From positions 1 through 45,271 of the forward strand of contig JADFFQ010000031.1 of the NCBI GenBank assembly GCA_022568135.1: DNA of 45,271 nucleotides, given 5' to 3'. A program made the position numbers and the translations under genes. A model generated the notes under the pieces. That model ran no database searches. It was not told the DNA's origin and saw only the letters and a list, made by a program, of their open reading frames with translations. This document shows, one piece after another, positions 32,072 to 41,679 of this stretch (the stretch's first letter is position 1; each line of letters starts with the position of its first letter). Source of the DNA: Planctomycetota bacterium. Lineage in GTDB: Bacteria > Planctomycetota > Phycisphaerae > Phycisphaerales > SM1A02.

Positions 32072-34129
32072 TCATTTCGACGGCGGCGCTTCCCGCAGGC
32101 CGGGGATTTGATCGGCCCCCACGGGAACGGTGATGCTTGAACCGTCAAAATCGTCACCAATCGGCTCGTATCGTCCACCCAGATGCTCGGCCAGGAACGC
32201 CTCAGCAACGGCGAAGAATGACAGGCGATTCTCCGGCCGGGCGAAGCCGTGGCCTTCATCGGGGTACAGCACGTAGGTTACCGGGATATTGTTCGCCTGC
32301 ATCGTCTCGACGATCTGGTCGGATTCGGCCTGCTTGACTCGGGGGTCGTTGGCGCCGTGGCCGATGAGCAGCGGCCTGGCGATCCGGTCGGCGAAGGTCA
32401 GCGGCGAGCGTTGCGCAAGGAACGACCGGCCATCAGGTGTTCGGTGATCGCCGACGCGCGTCGCCCACAGCTCAACGAACGGCTCCCAGTATGGCGGCAT
32501 CGTCTCCATGAACGTGACGAGGTTCGACGGCCCGACGATGTCCACTCCGCAGGCGAATGTCTCGGGAGTGAATGTCATGCCAACCAACGTGGCGTAGCCG
32601 CCGTAGCTTCCACCCATGATCGCCACCTTCTGCGGGTCGGCGATCTTCTTCTTGACAGCCCAGCGGACTCCGTCGAGCAGATCGAGCTGCATCCTGCCGC
32701 CCCACTCCATGTTCGCAGCGTTGATGAACTTCTTACCGAAACCAGTGGACCCACGGAAGTTTACGCTCAGCACCGCATAGCCGCGGTTGGCCAGCCACTG
32801 GTGCACGGGGTCGAAGCCCCAGAAGTCTCGCCCCCACGGCCCGCCATGCACCCACAACACCATCGGCAGCGGTTTTTCCGGCCAACCGTCGCCGTCAGCG
32901 TCGCTCCCCACCGGGAGTGTGTAGTAACTGACCAGCTTCAGGCGATCGCGAGCCCTGATGACCTGCGAATGCATGGGCGCCAGGGCAGCGCCTTCCAGCT
33001 CGGAGCGGTTCGTGAACAGGAAGTGAGCGCTGGGCGCCTCGCGCTCATAGCGGTAGTACCGCACCGGGCCGCTATCCATCTCGAACGCGACGATCCATTG
33101 CGTGTCGTCGAGCGTCCGGCTGATCACCGACATCTCTCCGCCGGCGAGATCGGCCAGGAACTCGAAATCATCCCGCAGCGTCCGGTCGATGATGTGCCAC
33201 TTTTTACGAATGTAGGTTGAGGATGCCGCTTGGAGATGCTTGCGGGTAGGGTGGAGCATGACATCGCCGCTGATGTCCGCCTTCTTATCCGCGGCGAGGG
33301 TCTTGGCGGCGCCCGTTTCGAGATTGATGCTGGTCAGGGCGGCGGTATCCCGGCCACGGCTGTCAATCATGTAGAGCACCGAACCCATCTCGTCGAAGTC
33401 AACCGGCCCGGTGGTGAGCAAGTCCTCCATCGAGATCTGCGCAAACAATTTCCATCTGCCTTCTCCGGCCGGCATGAGCATCTCGTTCCCACCATCTGAC
33501 GTCAGCCGCGCCGCAAACCGCACGTTGTAGTCGTCATCCGTGTGGAAGGCCAGAAAGCGGTCGTTGTCCTGAAGCAGGATGCGCTCACCAGTCTCAATGT
33601 TGACGCGATACAGCGCATGGAATTGCGGATCGCGATCGTTGAGGGCAACGATGATCTCATAGGGGAACTTGTAGCTCACGTGCTGAATGCGCGCGGTAAC
33701 CTCGTGCGGCTCCTGGGCGCCGGGCGCGGTGGCCGAGGCGGGCGTGAGCGCTTTCTCCCGTCGCGTGGTAAGGTCCACACAATACAATCGCCAGTTCTCG
33801 TCGCCTGCATCATCCTGCAAGTAGAGGATATGCTTGCTGGTGTAGGCCCAAAAGTAGATGCGTATCCCCCGCCCGGTGTCGCGAGTGACCGGGTTGGCTG
33901 CGGTCGGATCGTCGATCGGTCTCACCCAGACATTCAGCACGCCGTTGACCGGCGCAAGGTAGGCAAGCTGCTCTCCATCCGGGCTGATGCGCGGGCTGGC
34001 CTTGTCCGGGTTGCCGAACAGGGTTTCGCGCGAGATCAGTTGGACGTCGGACTGGGCCTGGGTCGGCAGGGCGCTCATGGCCACGCCAATCGTCGCCGCC
34101 ATTACCGTCAGCAGACTGGTAATCTTCAC
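32072..34129 (-). CDS. S9-family prolyl oligopeptidase-type serine peptidase
   Basis: The 685-residue product has a signal peptide (LLTVMAATIGVAMSALPTQA), a beta-propeller-like N-terminal half beginning SRETLFGNPDKASPRISPDG, and an S9 hydrolase C-terminal half. Catalytic residues are Ser near 505 in GGSYGGYAT, Asp near 594 in HGANDPRV, and His near 625 in DEGHGFARP; VLWVHGGPWGRDFWGF contains the oxyanion region. The start is GTG at 34129, because a perfect GGAGGA (34137-34142) lies 7 bases upstream and the signal peptide begins there; longer frames have no ribosome binding site. It probably degrades peptides outside the cytoplasm. Confidence 0.93.
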   Translation of the reverse strand: MKITSLLTVMAATIGVAMSALPTQAQSDVQLISRETLFGNPDKASPRISPDGEQLAYLAPVNGVLNVWVRPIDDPTAANPVTRDTGRGIRIYFWAYTSKHILYLQDDAGDENWRLYCVDLTTRREKALTPASATAPGAQEPHEVTARIQHVSYKFPYEIIVALNDRDPQFHALYRVNIETGERILLQDNDRFLAFHTDDDYNVRFAARLTSDGGNEMLMPAGEGRWKLFAQISMEDLLTTGPVDFDEMGSVLYMIDSRGRDTAALTSINLETGAAKTLAADKKADISGDVMLHPTRKHLQAASSTYIRKKWHIIDRTLRDDFEFLADLAGGEMSVISRTLDDTQWIVAFEMDSGPVRYYRYEREAPSAHFLFTNRSELEGAALAPMHSQVIRARDRLKLVSYYTLPVGSDADGDGWPEKPLPMVLWVHGGPWGRDFWGFDPVHQWLANRGYAVLSVNFRGSTGFGKKFINAANMEWGGRMQLDLLDGVRWAVKKKIADPQKVAIMGGSYGGYATLVGMTFTPETFACGVDIVGPSNLVTFMETMPPYWEPFVELWATRVGDHRTPDGRSFLAQRSPLTFADRIARPLLIGHGANDPRVKQAESDQIVETMQANNIPVTYVLYPDEGHGFARPENRLSFFAVAEAFLAEHLGGRYEPIGDDFDGSSITVPVGADQIPGLREAPPSK

Positions 34130-34334
34130 GTGATGATCCTCCAAAGCTCGTTGATGGCGTTCGGAACGCCGTGCAGTATACCGTCCGGCCGTGCACTCGC
34201 AGGCGACTTGATCGCTGCGTCTGCCGCCGGCCCCGCGGGCGCGATCTGGTCGCTCCGCTTCAATCAATACATCAGTTTATGGGAAAGTTGGTTGCGCGTT
34301 TCAGGCGACCGGCCCCCGGTGGATCGCGGGGGCT

Positions 34335-35969
34335 TCAGCTCGAGGGCCTTGCCAATTGGTCTTGGAGAGCCAGGATCTTGCGGCACAGCTCGCTGAATCG
34401 CGGGCGAAGATCGTCGGCGTCGCGCTCGTTGCCGAGGCGCTCGGCAAGCTCGCCCTGCATGGCCACCGCCTCCTCGGTCAGCGCTTCCAACCGCCGCTTG
34501 TAGTGGGCGACCGTCTCGAGCGCCGGCTCCACAGCGTTATCAGCCACCTGTATCTGTTCATCCAGCTGGGCAAGAATACGGCGATCCGTCAAACGGCGAC
34601 CATCAAACGGATTGGTCGGCAGCGGCGGCGCATCCCCGACGTTGATGCCCAAGCCTTGCAGCCGGTCGTACGTCTCCCGCACCTCATTGCAGATAGCGCC
34701 GAACGCATCGCGCAGTTCCTTCAAAGCCGGGGCATCGCTGGGCGATTGCGAAAGCTGGTCGCGGACGGCCGCGATGCGCCGCAAAAGCCCCTGCAGCCGG
34801 TACGACAGCGTCTTGATCGGCTGCGCCATCGCGGTGATGATCCCATCAGCCTCTCTGAGCCGGTTCTGCCAGGAGTTCTGCCACCGTTGGGCAAATGAGT
34901 CGGCCTGATCGCAGACCTGCCCAACCCGCGACTCAAGAGCCTTACCTGATAAGGAGCCCCGCGAGATGTCGCCGCGGAGGCTGCGGATCTCCTCGCCGAT
35001 CGACGCCAGCTCATCGCGCACCTGGGCGTCGACGCGTTTCATCAGGTCGATTGCCGCCCGCGCGGCTTCCAACTGCTGCTTCGCTTTGACGAACGCCCGC
35101 GAATCTGACATGGACGGCGGTTCAAGCGGGCTCGTCGGCAGCTTCACCGTGCGCTGGTCGTCAATCAGGCCGGACATGAACATCGTGTGACGGATCTTGT
35201 GCAGCTCGTTGTGGAGATACACGAACCGTTGCTTCAATCGGGCGGAATCCTCCGGCACAGCCAGCTGAGCATCTAGATCGTCGATTACCTCAGCGAGGGC
35301 ATCAAGCTGATCGGCCGACTCCAGCAGGGAGTCTGCAGTCTGGTTGACCCTCGCGCGAGCGTCGTCCAGTTGTGTCCTGAGCCGTCTCGCTACGGCGGGC
35401 CCGACCCGGTTGCTCGGACGATTGGTCCCGCGCTTTGTGTGCTCGCCATCCTGCGCAACGGGCATCTTTGCCAGCCCGCGCTGGATCGCGCCGTCAAGCT
35501 TCCTGCCGCGAACGTTCTCGGAGATGCAGATACCCTCCGCGTCAAGCAGGTACATCCGCGGGATGGAGTTGACGCTGTACTTGCGGGCCAACCGCGTCTT
35601 CCATCCGCCGCCTTCCATGACGTGGTACCAGTTCATGCCCTTGTTGCGGACGAAGGACCTGAACCGGTTGTTGTTGCTGTCGAGCGAGATACTGACGATC
35701 TCGAATCCCTGGTCCTTGTATTTCCTATGGGCCCTCAACACATTCGGCAATTCCGCCACGCAGGGTCCGCACCAAGTGGCCCAGAAGTCGACGAGAACCA
35801 CCTTGCCGCGAAGGTCGTTCAGTGAGAATTGCCTGCCGGTGATGGCGTCGCGGGCAGTGAAGGTGGGAAATTCCCTTCCGAGATAACCGGCGCCCGCGCT
35901 CGCCTGCGCAACGGCCGCGTACAACCCAATGACCAGACCGGTCTGCAGCAACTTGGTTCGGTAGGTCAT
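34335..35969 (-). CDS. Secreted TlpA-like thioredoxin fused to a long coiled-coil region
   Basis: The 544-residue product has a signal segment (LLQTGLVIGLYAAVAQASA), then a TlpA/ResA-type thioredoxin domain (about 28-170). This shows DLRGKVVLVDFWATWCGPC (active-site Cys67 and Cys70), FEIVSISLDSNNNRF, and the cis-Pro region NSIPRMYLLDAEG. From about 190 to the end it is helical and rich in Ala, Glu, Gln and Arg, with heptad-like stretches (RLRTQLDDARARVNQTADSL; RRLEALTEEAVAMQGELAER) and no known family. ATG 35969 is supported by GAGGG 8 bases upstream; an open frame from 36023 adds 18 residues. A thiol-disulfide role outside the cytoplasm is likely; the coiled coil may oligomerise or position it. 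Confidence 0.88.
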   Translation of the reverse strand: MTYRTKLLQTGLVIGLYAAVAQASAGAGYLGREFPTFTARDAITGRQFSLNDLRGKVVLVDFWATWCGPCVAELPNVLRAHRKYKDQGFEIVSISLDSNNNRFRSFVRNKGMNWYHVMEGGGWKTRLARKYSVNSIPRMYLLDAEGICISENVRGRKLDGAIQRGLAKMPVAQDGEHTKRGTNRPSNRVGPAVARRLRTQLDDARARVNQTADSLLESADQLDALAEVIDDLDAQLAVPEDSARLKQRFVYLHNELHKIRHTMFMSGLIDDQRTVKLPTSPLEPPSMSDSRAFVKAKQQLEAARAAIDLMKRVDAQVRDELASIGEEIRSLRGDISRGSLSGKALESRVGQVCDQADSFAQRWQNSWQNRLREADGIITAMAQPIKTLSYRLQGLLRRIAAVRDQLSQSPSDAPALKELRDAFGAICNEVRETYDRLQGLGINVGDAPPLPTNPFDGRRLTDRRILAQLDEQIQVADNAVEPALETVAHYKRRLEALTEEAVAMQGELAERLGNERDADDLRPRFSELCRKILALQDQLARPSS

Positions 35970-36120
35970 TGATTGGGCCCTCACAATGGGGAGCGTCGTG
36001 GGAGATGGATTGGTCTGCGCCATCCGCCCCGGCGGCCCAAGCTCATCTGCGCGTGGCCACTCACCCTATGGTACAGGGTGTTGCTGATCAAGCGCGTCTG
36101 GCCGTACAAGCCCACCCATC

Positions 36121-38616
36121 TTAGTCAGACGCTGCCGGCGGATCAGCCGATTGCATCTGCGCAATCGGCGGGCACGACGGCAGGTGCGAGAATACGAGGG
36201 CCGCCAGGAGGTACAACAGCAGGGCAAGGCCCGCGGGGATGGAATACCCCCAGCTCATGGCCAAGACCGTGGCCAGCGGAGCGGCCAACACGGAGGCAAA
36301 GCCGTTGGTCCCCCACGCCCAGGGGATGAGACCGGGCGCCGCGCGACTGAGTCGCCCAAGCCCCATCGGCATTGGGAAACCCATCACGTACCCTAACGGG
36401 GCGATCATAATCAGACCCACCGCGCATCGGCCGAGCACCGGCAACGACCCGGCCGCCGGGGCTAACTGCCGAAGCGCAAACACCTCGCCGATCCCCAGAG
36501 CCACCAGGACGATGATGATGCGCCGCAGGGCCCTCGCCCGATTATGCCGGATACGTTGCGTGGTCATGCTGCCCAGGCCGGAGAACAACAAGAAGCCGCA
36601 GATCGTCACCGCGGCTGCCCGCACCGGATCCCCGATCAGGTACGTCAGGTGCGACAGGCAAACGATTTCCAGCAGCAGGTATCCGAGCCCCAGGCAGCTG
36701 AAATAGATCACGGTCGCCGCCCGACCGCCACGCCGACCCCCGGTGTCAGCGGGCAAGAGTGGTAGTGGTATGATCGTTGCCACAGCGCTGATGATGCCGA
36801 TGATCAGCGTCGCCGCCAGCACAAACAAGAATGCCAGTTCCGCGCGAGTGAGCCACAGCGCACCGTACGCGTCCCGTTGTGCTCCGATCGACGCCAGCTT
36901 GGAGAAGTCCAGGAAGAACGGACGATCGTCGGTGGGCGGGCGAATATCAAACGCCCACTCGTTGATGAATTGATCGGCAGCGGAAGAGAACAGTTGGCGG
37001 GCTCCGAAGTGATACCAGTCGCCGATCCCGTCCGGTGGTTGGGGCAATGCATCGGGCTGGTTGAGCTCATGCGGTTGCACTCCATCGAACCATACGGGGG
37101 TCAGTTGGCGGTCTCGGCACAGAGCACGGACCTGGTCGATCTCGTGGGGTTGCCACGGTGAGGCCTTGACCATGGTGCAGACGGCCAGGTAATCACGAAC
37201 GATGACGATGTGCTTCGCCGGCGATTCAATCTTGATGCGTCGAAGCGCCTCGACGAAGGTCGCCAACAGCTTGAGGTTGTCGCGCGGCGGCGTCTGAATG
37301 CCGCGGGTGACCGCGAGCAGTCCATCGGCCCTGAGCTGCCGTAAGCAGGCTGTGATTCCCTGCACCGTGATGAGATGGTCTTGAGCCAGCCCGCCCATAC
37401 CGCCGGACCCAGCGGCCAGGGTTTGCAAGGTCACCAATTGAATCAGATCAAACTTTGCGTTCGTGTGTTCGATGAAGTGACGAGGCTCGGCGAGGTGTGA
37501 GCGAACGCCGGGCAAGTCCCATACCGCCCCGCCATGTTCGTGAAGAGGGCCGCGCATCAGATCCACCAGGTTCTCGTCCGGCTGCACCACATGGATGGAC
37601 GAGGCGCGATGGCGTGCGGCAAGCCAGATGTTCGTCCCACCTGTTTCGCCCAGTAGAGCTACCCGCGGCTCCCGTGCAACAAGCGCATACGGGATCGCCG
37701 TGAGCGTTTGGTCCATAACCTCCGCGCGCGCAGCGCGATCAATGTCCAGGACCGATCCGACCTTATGTCCATCGGCAAGAATCACGCTCATCGGCGGCGG
37801 AAGGACCCCGACGCCGAGGAACGGCAGATCGTGCAACACGTCGCCCCGATAGGCCTCGACGACCGCGCGTGGCCCGATTGCTCGCCCGATCCGCTGGACT
37901 GATCCCTGGTCCATCAGCCGCTGCATATAGGCCTGATCCTTATACGGATCCACACGCACGTGCGGAGGGTCAAGCCACACGCAGCCGAGGACCAGCGCCG
38001 CACACATTGTGATGGCAACCATCCGTTTGGTCGCCGAAGCGGGTCGTACGCCGGCCGCACCAAGCAACGCGAGCCCACCCATCGCCAGCGGCAACCAAGC
38101 TGCGGGCATGATTGACATGAGCACCGGTGCGAGCAGCGCCCCGGCCGCGCTCCCAATGAGGTTCGCGCCGTAGACGGTTCCCACGCGCTCACCGGCAAGC
38201 ATGAGCGAAAGACCGATCGCGGCAGCGCCCAGGAAAAACGGTATGGTCAACACGGCCCAGTACAGCATCCAGTACCCCACCTGCTGCCAGAGCAATGCAG
38301 GGAGGAACCGCGCCTCGATGGGAACGTGCTGGGCGATCGCCGAGCAGATCGGCACGGCTCCCGCCATGGTCAAAGCCAGCACAAATAACACCGCCTCACC
38401 GCGCTGCACAACCCACGATCGCAGCAGAAACAGCGCAGTGCCGCTGGCACCAAATCCCAGCAGGACCACACTGATCACCAGAAACGCAAAGTGATGCCAA
38501 CTGGCAACCAGCAGCATGCGCATCAGCGAGATTTCAAAGCCCAGCACAGCGGCGGAAACGAACCACACCACCCAAATCAGCCGTACGGGTCGCCCTGCGG
38601 CCGAGGCACTTTCCAA
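36121..38616 (-). CDS. Polytopic membrane protein related to spermidine synthase-like proteins
   Basis: The product of about 831 residues has an N-terminal block of membrane helices (LIWVVWFVSAAVLGFEISL, then HHFAFLVISVVLLGFGASG and others). A soluble middle region (about 220-590) follows, with a Rossmann-like VALLGETGGTNIWLAARH and HVVQPDEN. A C-terminal helical block comes last (ELAFLFVLAATLIIGIISAV; IYFSCLGLGYLLLEIVCLSH; LGYVMGFPMPMGL). This is the layout of membrane-fused SpeE-like proteins; polyamine synthesis itself is not shown. Translation probably starts at TTG 38616: GAGGAA lies 5 bases upstream, inside the end of the PCMT gene, whose stop is 2 bp away. A small hairpin (36062-36080) lies after the stop. 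Confidence 0.82.
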   Translation of the reverse strand: MESASAAGRPVRLIWVVWFVSAAVLGFEISLMRMLLVASWHHFAFLVISVVLLGFGASGTALFLLRSWVVQRGEAVLFVLALTMAGAVPICSAIAQHVPIEARFLPALLWQQVGYWMLYWAVLTIPFFLGAAAIGLSLMLAGERVGTVYGANLIGSAAGALLAPVLMSIMPAAWLPLAMGGLALLGAAGVRPASATKRMVAITMCAALVLGCVWLDPPHVRVDPYKDQAYMQRLMDQGSVQRIGRAIGPRAVVEAYRGDVLHDLPFLGVGVLPPPMSVILADGHKVGSVLDIDRAARAEVMDQTLTAIPYALVAREPRVALLGETGGTNIWLAARHRASSIHVVQPDENLVDLMRGPLHEHGGAVWDLPGVRSHLAEPRHFIEHTNAKFDLIQLVTLQTLAAGSGGMGGLAQDHLITVQGITACLRQLRADGLLAVTRGIQTPPRDNLKLLATFVEALRRIKIESPAKHIVIVRDYLAVCTMVKASPWQPHEIDQVRALCRDRQLTPVWFDGVQPHELNQPDALPQPPDGIGDWYHFGARQLFSSAADQFINEWAFDIRPPTDDRPFFLDFSKLASIGAQRDAYGALWLTRAELAFLFVLAATLIIGIISAVATIIPLPLLPADTGGRRGGRAATVIYFSCLGLGYLLLEIVCLSHLTYLIGDPVRAAAVTICGFLLFSGLGSMTTQRIRHNRARALRRIIIVLVALGIGEVFALRQLAPAAGSLPVLGRCAVGLIMIAPLGYVMGFPMPMGLGRLSRAAPGLIPWAWGTNGFASVLAAPLATVLAMSWGYSIPAGLALLLYLLAALVFSHLPSCPPIAQMQSADPPAASD

Positions 38617-38618
38617 CG

Positions 38619-39452
38619 CTATTCCTCGCGGGTCAACGGCACGAATCGAACGCTCATTACCGTGGTCGATCGGCGGCTGCCATCCAGTTGTTTCGTCATG
38701 ACGACCAGCCGCTGGACTTCGTAGGGTCCGCCGATCGGGATCACGATTCGACCGCCCGGCTTGAGCTGCTCCCACAACGGCGGGGGCAGATGACCCGCGG
38801 CACACGTGACGATGATCGCATCAAAGGGAGCGTGCTCTGCCCACCCGAAGTAGCCGTCGCCACGGCGTGTTCGCACCGCGCCGTAGTCCTGTTTGCGCAG
38901 CACGCCCGCGGCGCGCTCAAAGAGCGGATCGATGATCTCCATCGTATAGACGTTGGGGGTTAGATGGGCAAGCACCGCCGCCTGATACCCGGAGCCGGTG
39001 CCGATCTCCAGCACCTTGGCGTCTTCTTTGAGCTCCAGCAGCTCGGACATCATGGCCACGATGTACGGCTGGGAGATCGTCTGACCATATCCAATCGGCA
39101 GCGGTGAATCGTCATAGGCCTGGCGTCGGCGAGCCTTGGGCACAAAGACGTGCCGGGGCACGGTCCGCATGGCGTTCAGCACCGCCTGGTCCTTGATCGG
39201 CCGTCCTCCGAGGCGCTGTCGGGCAATCTGCTGCTCGACCATCCGCGCGCGCTCTTCGGCGCGCTCGGTTGCCGCGGGCGGCTGGGGGTGCTTCGGTTCG
39301 GTGGAGGATGGTGTGTCAGGCCGGCTCTGGGCCGGGCTCGGCGACTGAGGCGGATCGGCCAATACATGGCGGGACGACTGGCCTGTCACTATTGCGGCCA
39401 TCGTCACGCCGACGAACACGACCCCCGCTCCAATCGAGATACCAACACGCAT
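38619..39452 (-). CDS. pcm: Exported protein-L-isoaspartate O-methyltransferase
   Basis: The 277-residue product has a signal peptide (MRVGISIGAGVVFVGVTMAA) and a Pro/Ser-rich spacer, then a complete PCMT domain. The motifs are ARMVEQQIARQRLGGRPIKD, VPRHVFVPKARRRQAYDDSP, LPIGYGQTISQPYIVAMMSE, VLEIGTGSGYQAAVLAHL (SAM site), RRGDGYFGWAEHAPFDAIIV and LWEQLKPGGRIVIPIGG. The ATG at 39452 is supported by GGGAGG 6 bases upstream; the frame is open to 39548 without support. PCMT repairs isoaspartyl residues and normally acts in the cytoplasm, so the export signal is unusual because SAM would be lacking outside. Translationally linked to the next gene. Confidence 0.92.
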   Translation of the reverse strand: MRVGISIGAGVVFVGVTMAAIVTGQSSRHVLADPPQSPSPAQSRPDTPSSTEPKHPQPPAATERAEERARMVEQQIARQRLGGRPIKDQAVLNAMRTVPRHVFVPKARRRQAYDDSPLPIGYGQTISQPYIVAMMSELLELKEDAKVLEIGTGSGYQAAVLAHLTPNVYTMEIIDPLFERAAGVLRKQDYGAVRTRRGDGYFGWAEHAPFDAIIVTCAAGHLPPPLWEQLKPGGRIVIPIGGPYEVQRLVVMTKQLDGSRRSTTVMSVRFVPLTREE

Positions 39453-39517
39453 CGGATACCTCCCGCTCAAGGCCGACGAAACTCGCCCCCCACCGCATCG
39501 TATGCACACGACGGCGA

Positions 39518-39559
39518 AAGGGGCTGGGTCCTTGCCCACTTTGGCCAAGGGTGCCCCTT
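39518..39559 (-). terminator. Nested hairpin between the hicB remnant and pcm
   Basis: AAGGGGC (39518-39524) pairs with GCCCCTT (39553-39559), and CCTTG (39530-39534) with CAAGG (39547-39551), giving about 12 base pairs in a two-part stem. It lies just after the HicB-like frame on the minus strand and before the pcm start. It has no clear T-tract, so it may be a terminator or attenuator. Confidence 0.45.
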
Positions 39560-39564
39560 CTCGT

Positions 39565-39756
39565 CTACTTCTTCATTGCGACATCGGTTGGACAAGCTTC
39601 CCGTCGATCCTCCAGGATCAGGGCGATGGCCTCCGCCAGGCTTTACAACGCCTCTTTTTTCGTTCGGCCCTGGCCATTGGCACCGGGAATCTCCGGGGCA
39701 TGGGCGATAAACCAGTCCTCGTCCTGTTCGATGATCGCGGTGAATTCGTTACGCAT
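39565..39756 (-). pseudogene. hicB: HicB-family antitoxin gene with a premature stop
   Basis: From ATG 39756 the minus strand reads MRNEFTAIIEQDEDWFIAHA, PEIPGANGQGRTKKEAL, then TAA (39643-39645), then SLAEAIALILEDRREACPTD and VAMKK to a final TAG at 39565. Without the TAA the 64-codon frame is a complete HicB-type antitoxin N-terminal fold, with the PEIPGANGQGRT and EAI-LILEDRRE signatures. The TAA sits where relatives have Lys or Glu, so a single base change (AAA to TAA or GAA to TAA) would explain it. No HicA-like toxin gene is next to it and no clear ribosome binding site is present. A 37-residue truncated product is the alternative reading. Confidence 0.82.
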
Positions 39757-39859
39757 GGATGTGTCTCTGATTGCACCACATTCTAGCCAACAGCCCTGGG
39801 GCACCCTTCGCGTAGCCCCAAGCACCCGGCCACCCACCGGCACGTCGCTGCCGTAGAGT

Positions 39860-41641
39860 ATGGGAATGAGTGAGCGAGATACCGCCAGCAACCCCGGGAG
39901 TTCATCGACAACCAGCACTGGCGCCAAGACGTTGCGGCGGCGGGTGCGCGTCGCGCGGGGGCAGGAGCGGGGCGATCTACTGCTGACAGGCGGGCAGGTG
40001 GTCAACGTGTTCACATTGCGCGTGGAGCCGGCCAACGTGGTCATCGCCGACGGCTGGATCGCCGGCGTCGGGCCGTACGACTGGCAGGCGGCTGAGCGCA
40101 TCGACCTGGACGGCCAGGCCGTGCTGCCAAGTTTGATCGACGCTCACATGCACGTGGAGAGCACGCTGCTGATGCCGGCGGAGCTCGCCCGATTGATTGT
40201 CCCCCACGGCACCGGCACACTCATCGCCGACCCGCACGAGATTGCTAACGTCATGGGTGTGCGCGGTGTCGAGCTGCTGATCAAAGCGAGCGAAAATCTG
40301 CCGCTGGACTTGTTCTACATGGCCCCGTCATGTGTCCCGGCGATGGATTGGGAACATGCCGGAGCTGTGCTCGATGCCGACGCTATTGATAAACTGCTGG
40401 GCAACCCGAGCGTGCTGGGTCTGGCGGAGATGATGAACTTTCCGGGGGTGCTGGAAGGTGAACCCGCGGTACTGGAGAAGATCGCTGCGGCGGCGCGCCG
40501 CGGTGCCGCGGTCGATGGACACGCGCCGGGAGTGATCGGCCGGGACATCGTGGCCTACGCCGCGGCGGGGATTCGCTCCGACCACGAATCCACCGAGGTC
40601 CAGGAAGCGCTGACCAAGGCGTCACTAGGCATGCTGGTGCAGGTGCGTGAAGGGTCGATCGCCCGCAACCTCGACACCTTTCTGCCGCTCTTGGTTGAGG
40701 ACCGCTTGGGCGAATGGTGTCTGTGCACCGATGACATCCACCCGGACGATCTGATCGACCACGGCCACCTTGATGGACTGCTACGGCGAGTGGTCGCGGC
40801 GGGGATGGAGCCCCCAAGGGCGGTCCGACACTGCACGTTGGTCCCAGCCAGGCACTACGGCCTGGACGACCGCGGCGCGATCGCGCCAGGCTATCGCGCG
40901 GACCTCCTTGTGGTCAACGACCTCGCTGAGATCCAACCTTCGATCGTGATCAAAGCCGGCAGCATCGTCGCAAGAGCCGGCGAATATCTTCCCGCAAGCG
41001 CGCCGCCGGAGATCTCCTGCGAGAATACCGTCCACCTCGCGGCGCTGGACGAGTCAGCATTCACCTTGTCGTTGAGCAGCGACCGCTGCCCGGTCATCGA
41101 GATCGTCCCGGATCAGATCATAACCCGGCACGAAACGCTCAACGTACGGCAACATAACGGTCACTGGTCCTTCGATGCTGACGTTGACGTAGCACTCATC
41201 GCGAGCATGGAACGGCATCGAGCAACTCGAAACATTGGGCTTGGGCTGGTCGAGGGATTCCGCTTTCGCGACCACGGAGCGTTTGGATCATCGGTTGCGC
41301 ATGACTCGCACAATCTGATCATTGCCGGCACCAACCCCCGAGATATGCTTGCCTGCGCCCGAGCGATGGAAGAGACCGGCGGCGGGTTTGTGGTCTCTGC
41401 GGGCGGAGCGATCTCGGCGCAGTTACCGCTTCCGGTAGCCGGGCTGATGTCGGCCGCGAGTGCTGAAGAAGTGTGCCGGCAACTGCGGCGGGTACGTGAG
41501 GCTGCGCGGGCGCTGGGCTGCACCCTCACCCGCCCCTTCGGCACGCTTTCGTTCCTGGCCCTCTCGGTTATTCCTGCGCTCCGTATTACCGATCAAGGGC
41601 TGTTCGACGTCGTGAATCAGGAGTTCATCACGTTGCGCTGA
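39860..41641 (+). CDS. ade: Adenine deaminase
   Basis: The 593-residue enzyme deaminates adenine to hypoxanthine for purine salvage. Ade-family motifs are VLPSLIDAHMHVESTLL, PHGTGTLIADPHEIANVMG, LFYMAPSCVPAMDWEHAG, GLAEMMNFPGVLEG, VDGHAPGVIGRDIVAYAAAG, SDHEST, WCLCTDDIHPDDLIDHGHLD and GSSVAHDSHNLIIAGTNP, with many metal-binding His, Asp and Glu. The C-terminal substrate domain ends LIASMERH...GLGLVEGF, FVVSAGGAISAQLPLPVAGL and RPFGTLSFLALSVIPALRIT. The first 30 residues are a Ser/Thr/Arg-rich extension and may not be translated from 39860. It stands alone between minus-strand genes. Confidence 0.95.
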   Translation: MGMSERDTASNPGSSSTTSTGAKTLRRRVRVARGQERGDLLLTGGQVVNVFTLRVEPANVVIADGWIAGVGPYDWQAAERIDLDGQAVLPSLIDAHMHVESTLLMPAELARLIVPHGTGTLIADPHEIANVMGVRGVELLIKASENLPLDLFYMAPSCVPAMDWEHAGAVLDADAIDKLLGNPSVLGLAEMMNFPGVLEGEPAVLEKIAAAARRGAAVDGHAPGVIGRDIVAYAAAGIRSDHESTEVQEALTKASLGMLVQVREGSIARNLDTFLPLLVEDRLGEWCLCTDDIHPDDLIDHGHLDGLLRRVVAAGMEPPRAVRHCTLVPARHYGLDDRGAIAPGYRADLLVVNDLAEIQPSIVIKAGSIVARAGEYLPASAPPEISCENTVHLAALDESAFTLSLSSDRCPVIEIVPDQIITRHETLNVRQHNGHWSFDADVDVALIASMERHRATRNIGLGLVEGFRFRDHGAFGSSVAHDSHNLIIAGTNPRDMLACARAMEETGGGFVVSAGGAISAQLPLPVAGLMSAASAEEVCRQLRRVREAARALGCTLTRPFGTLSFLALSVIPALRITDQGLFDVVNQEFITLR

Positions 41642-41679
41642 GGACCTGCCCCCAGCGGCGATTGTATCGAGGCTGCTGA

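Noticed and set aside
32249..33220. 323-codon open frame antisense to the S9 peptidase
   Set aside because: It lies over the catalytic domain of the peptidase and has no motif.
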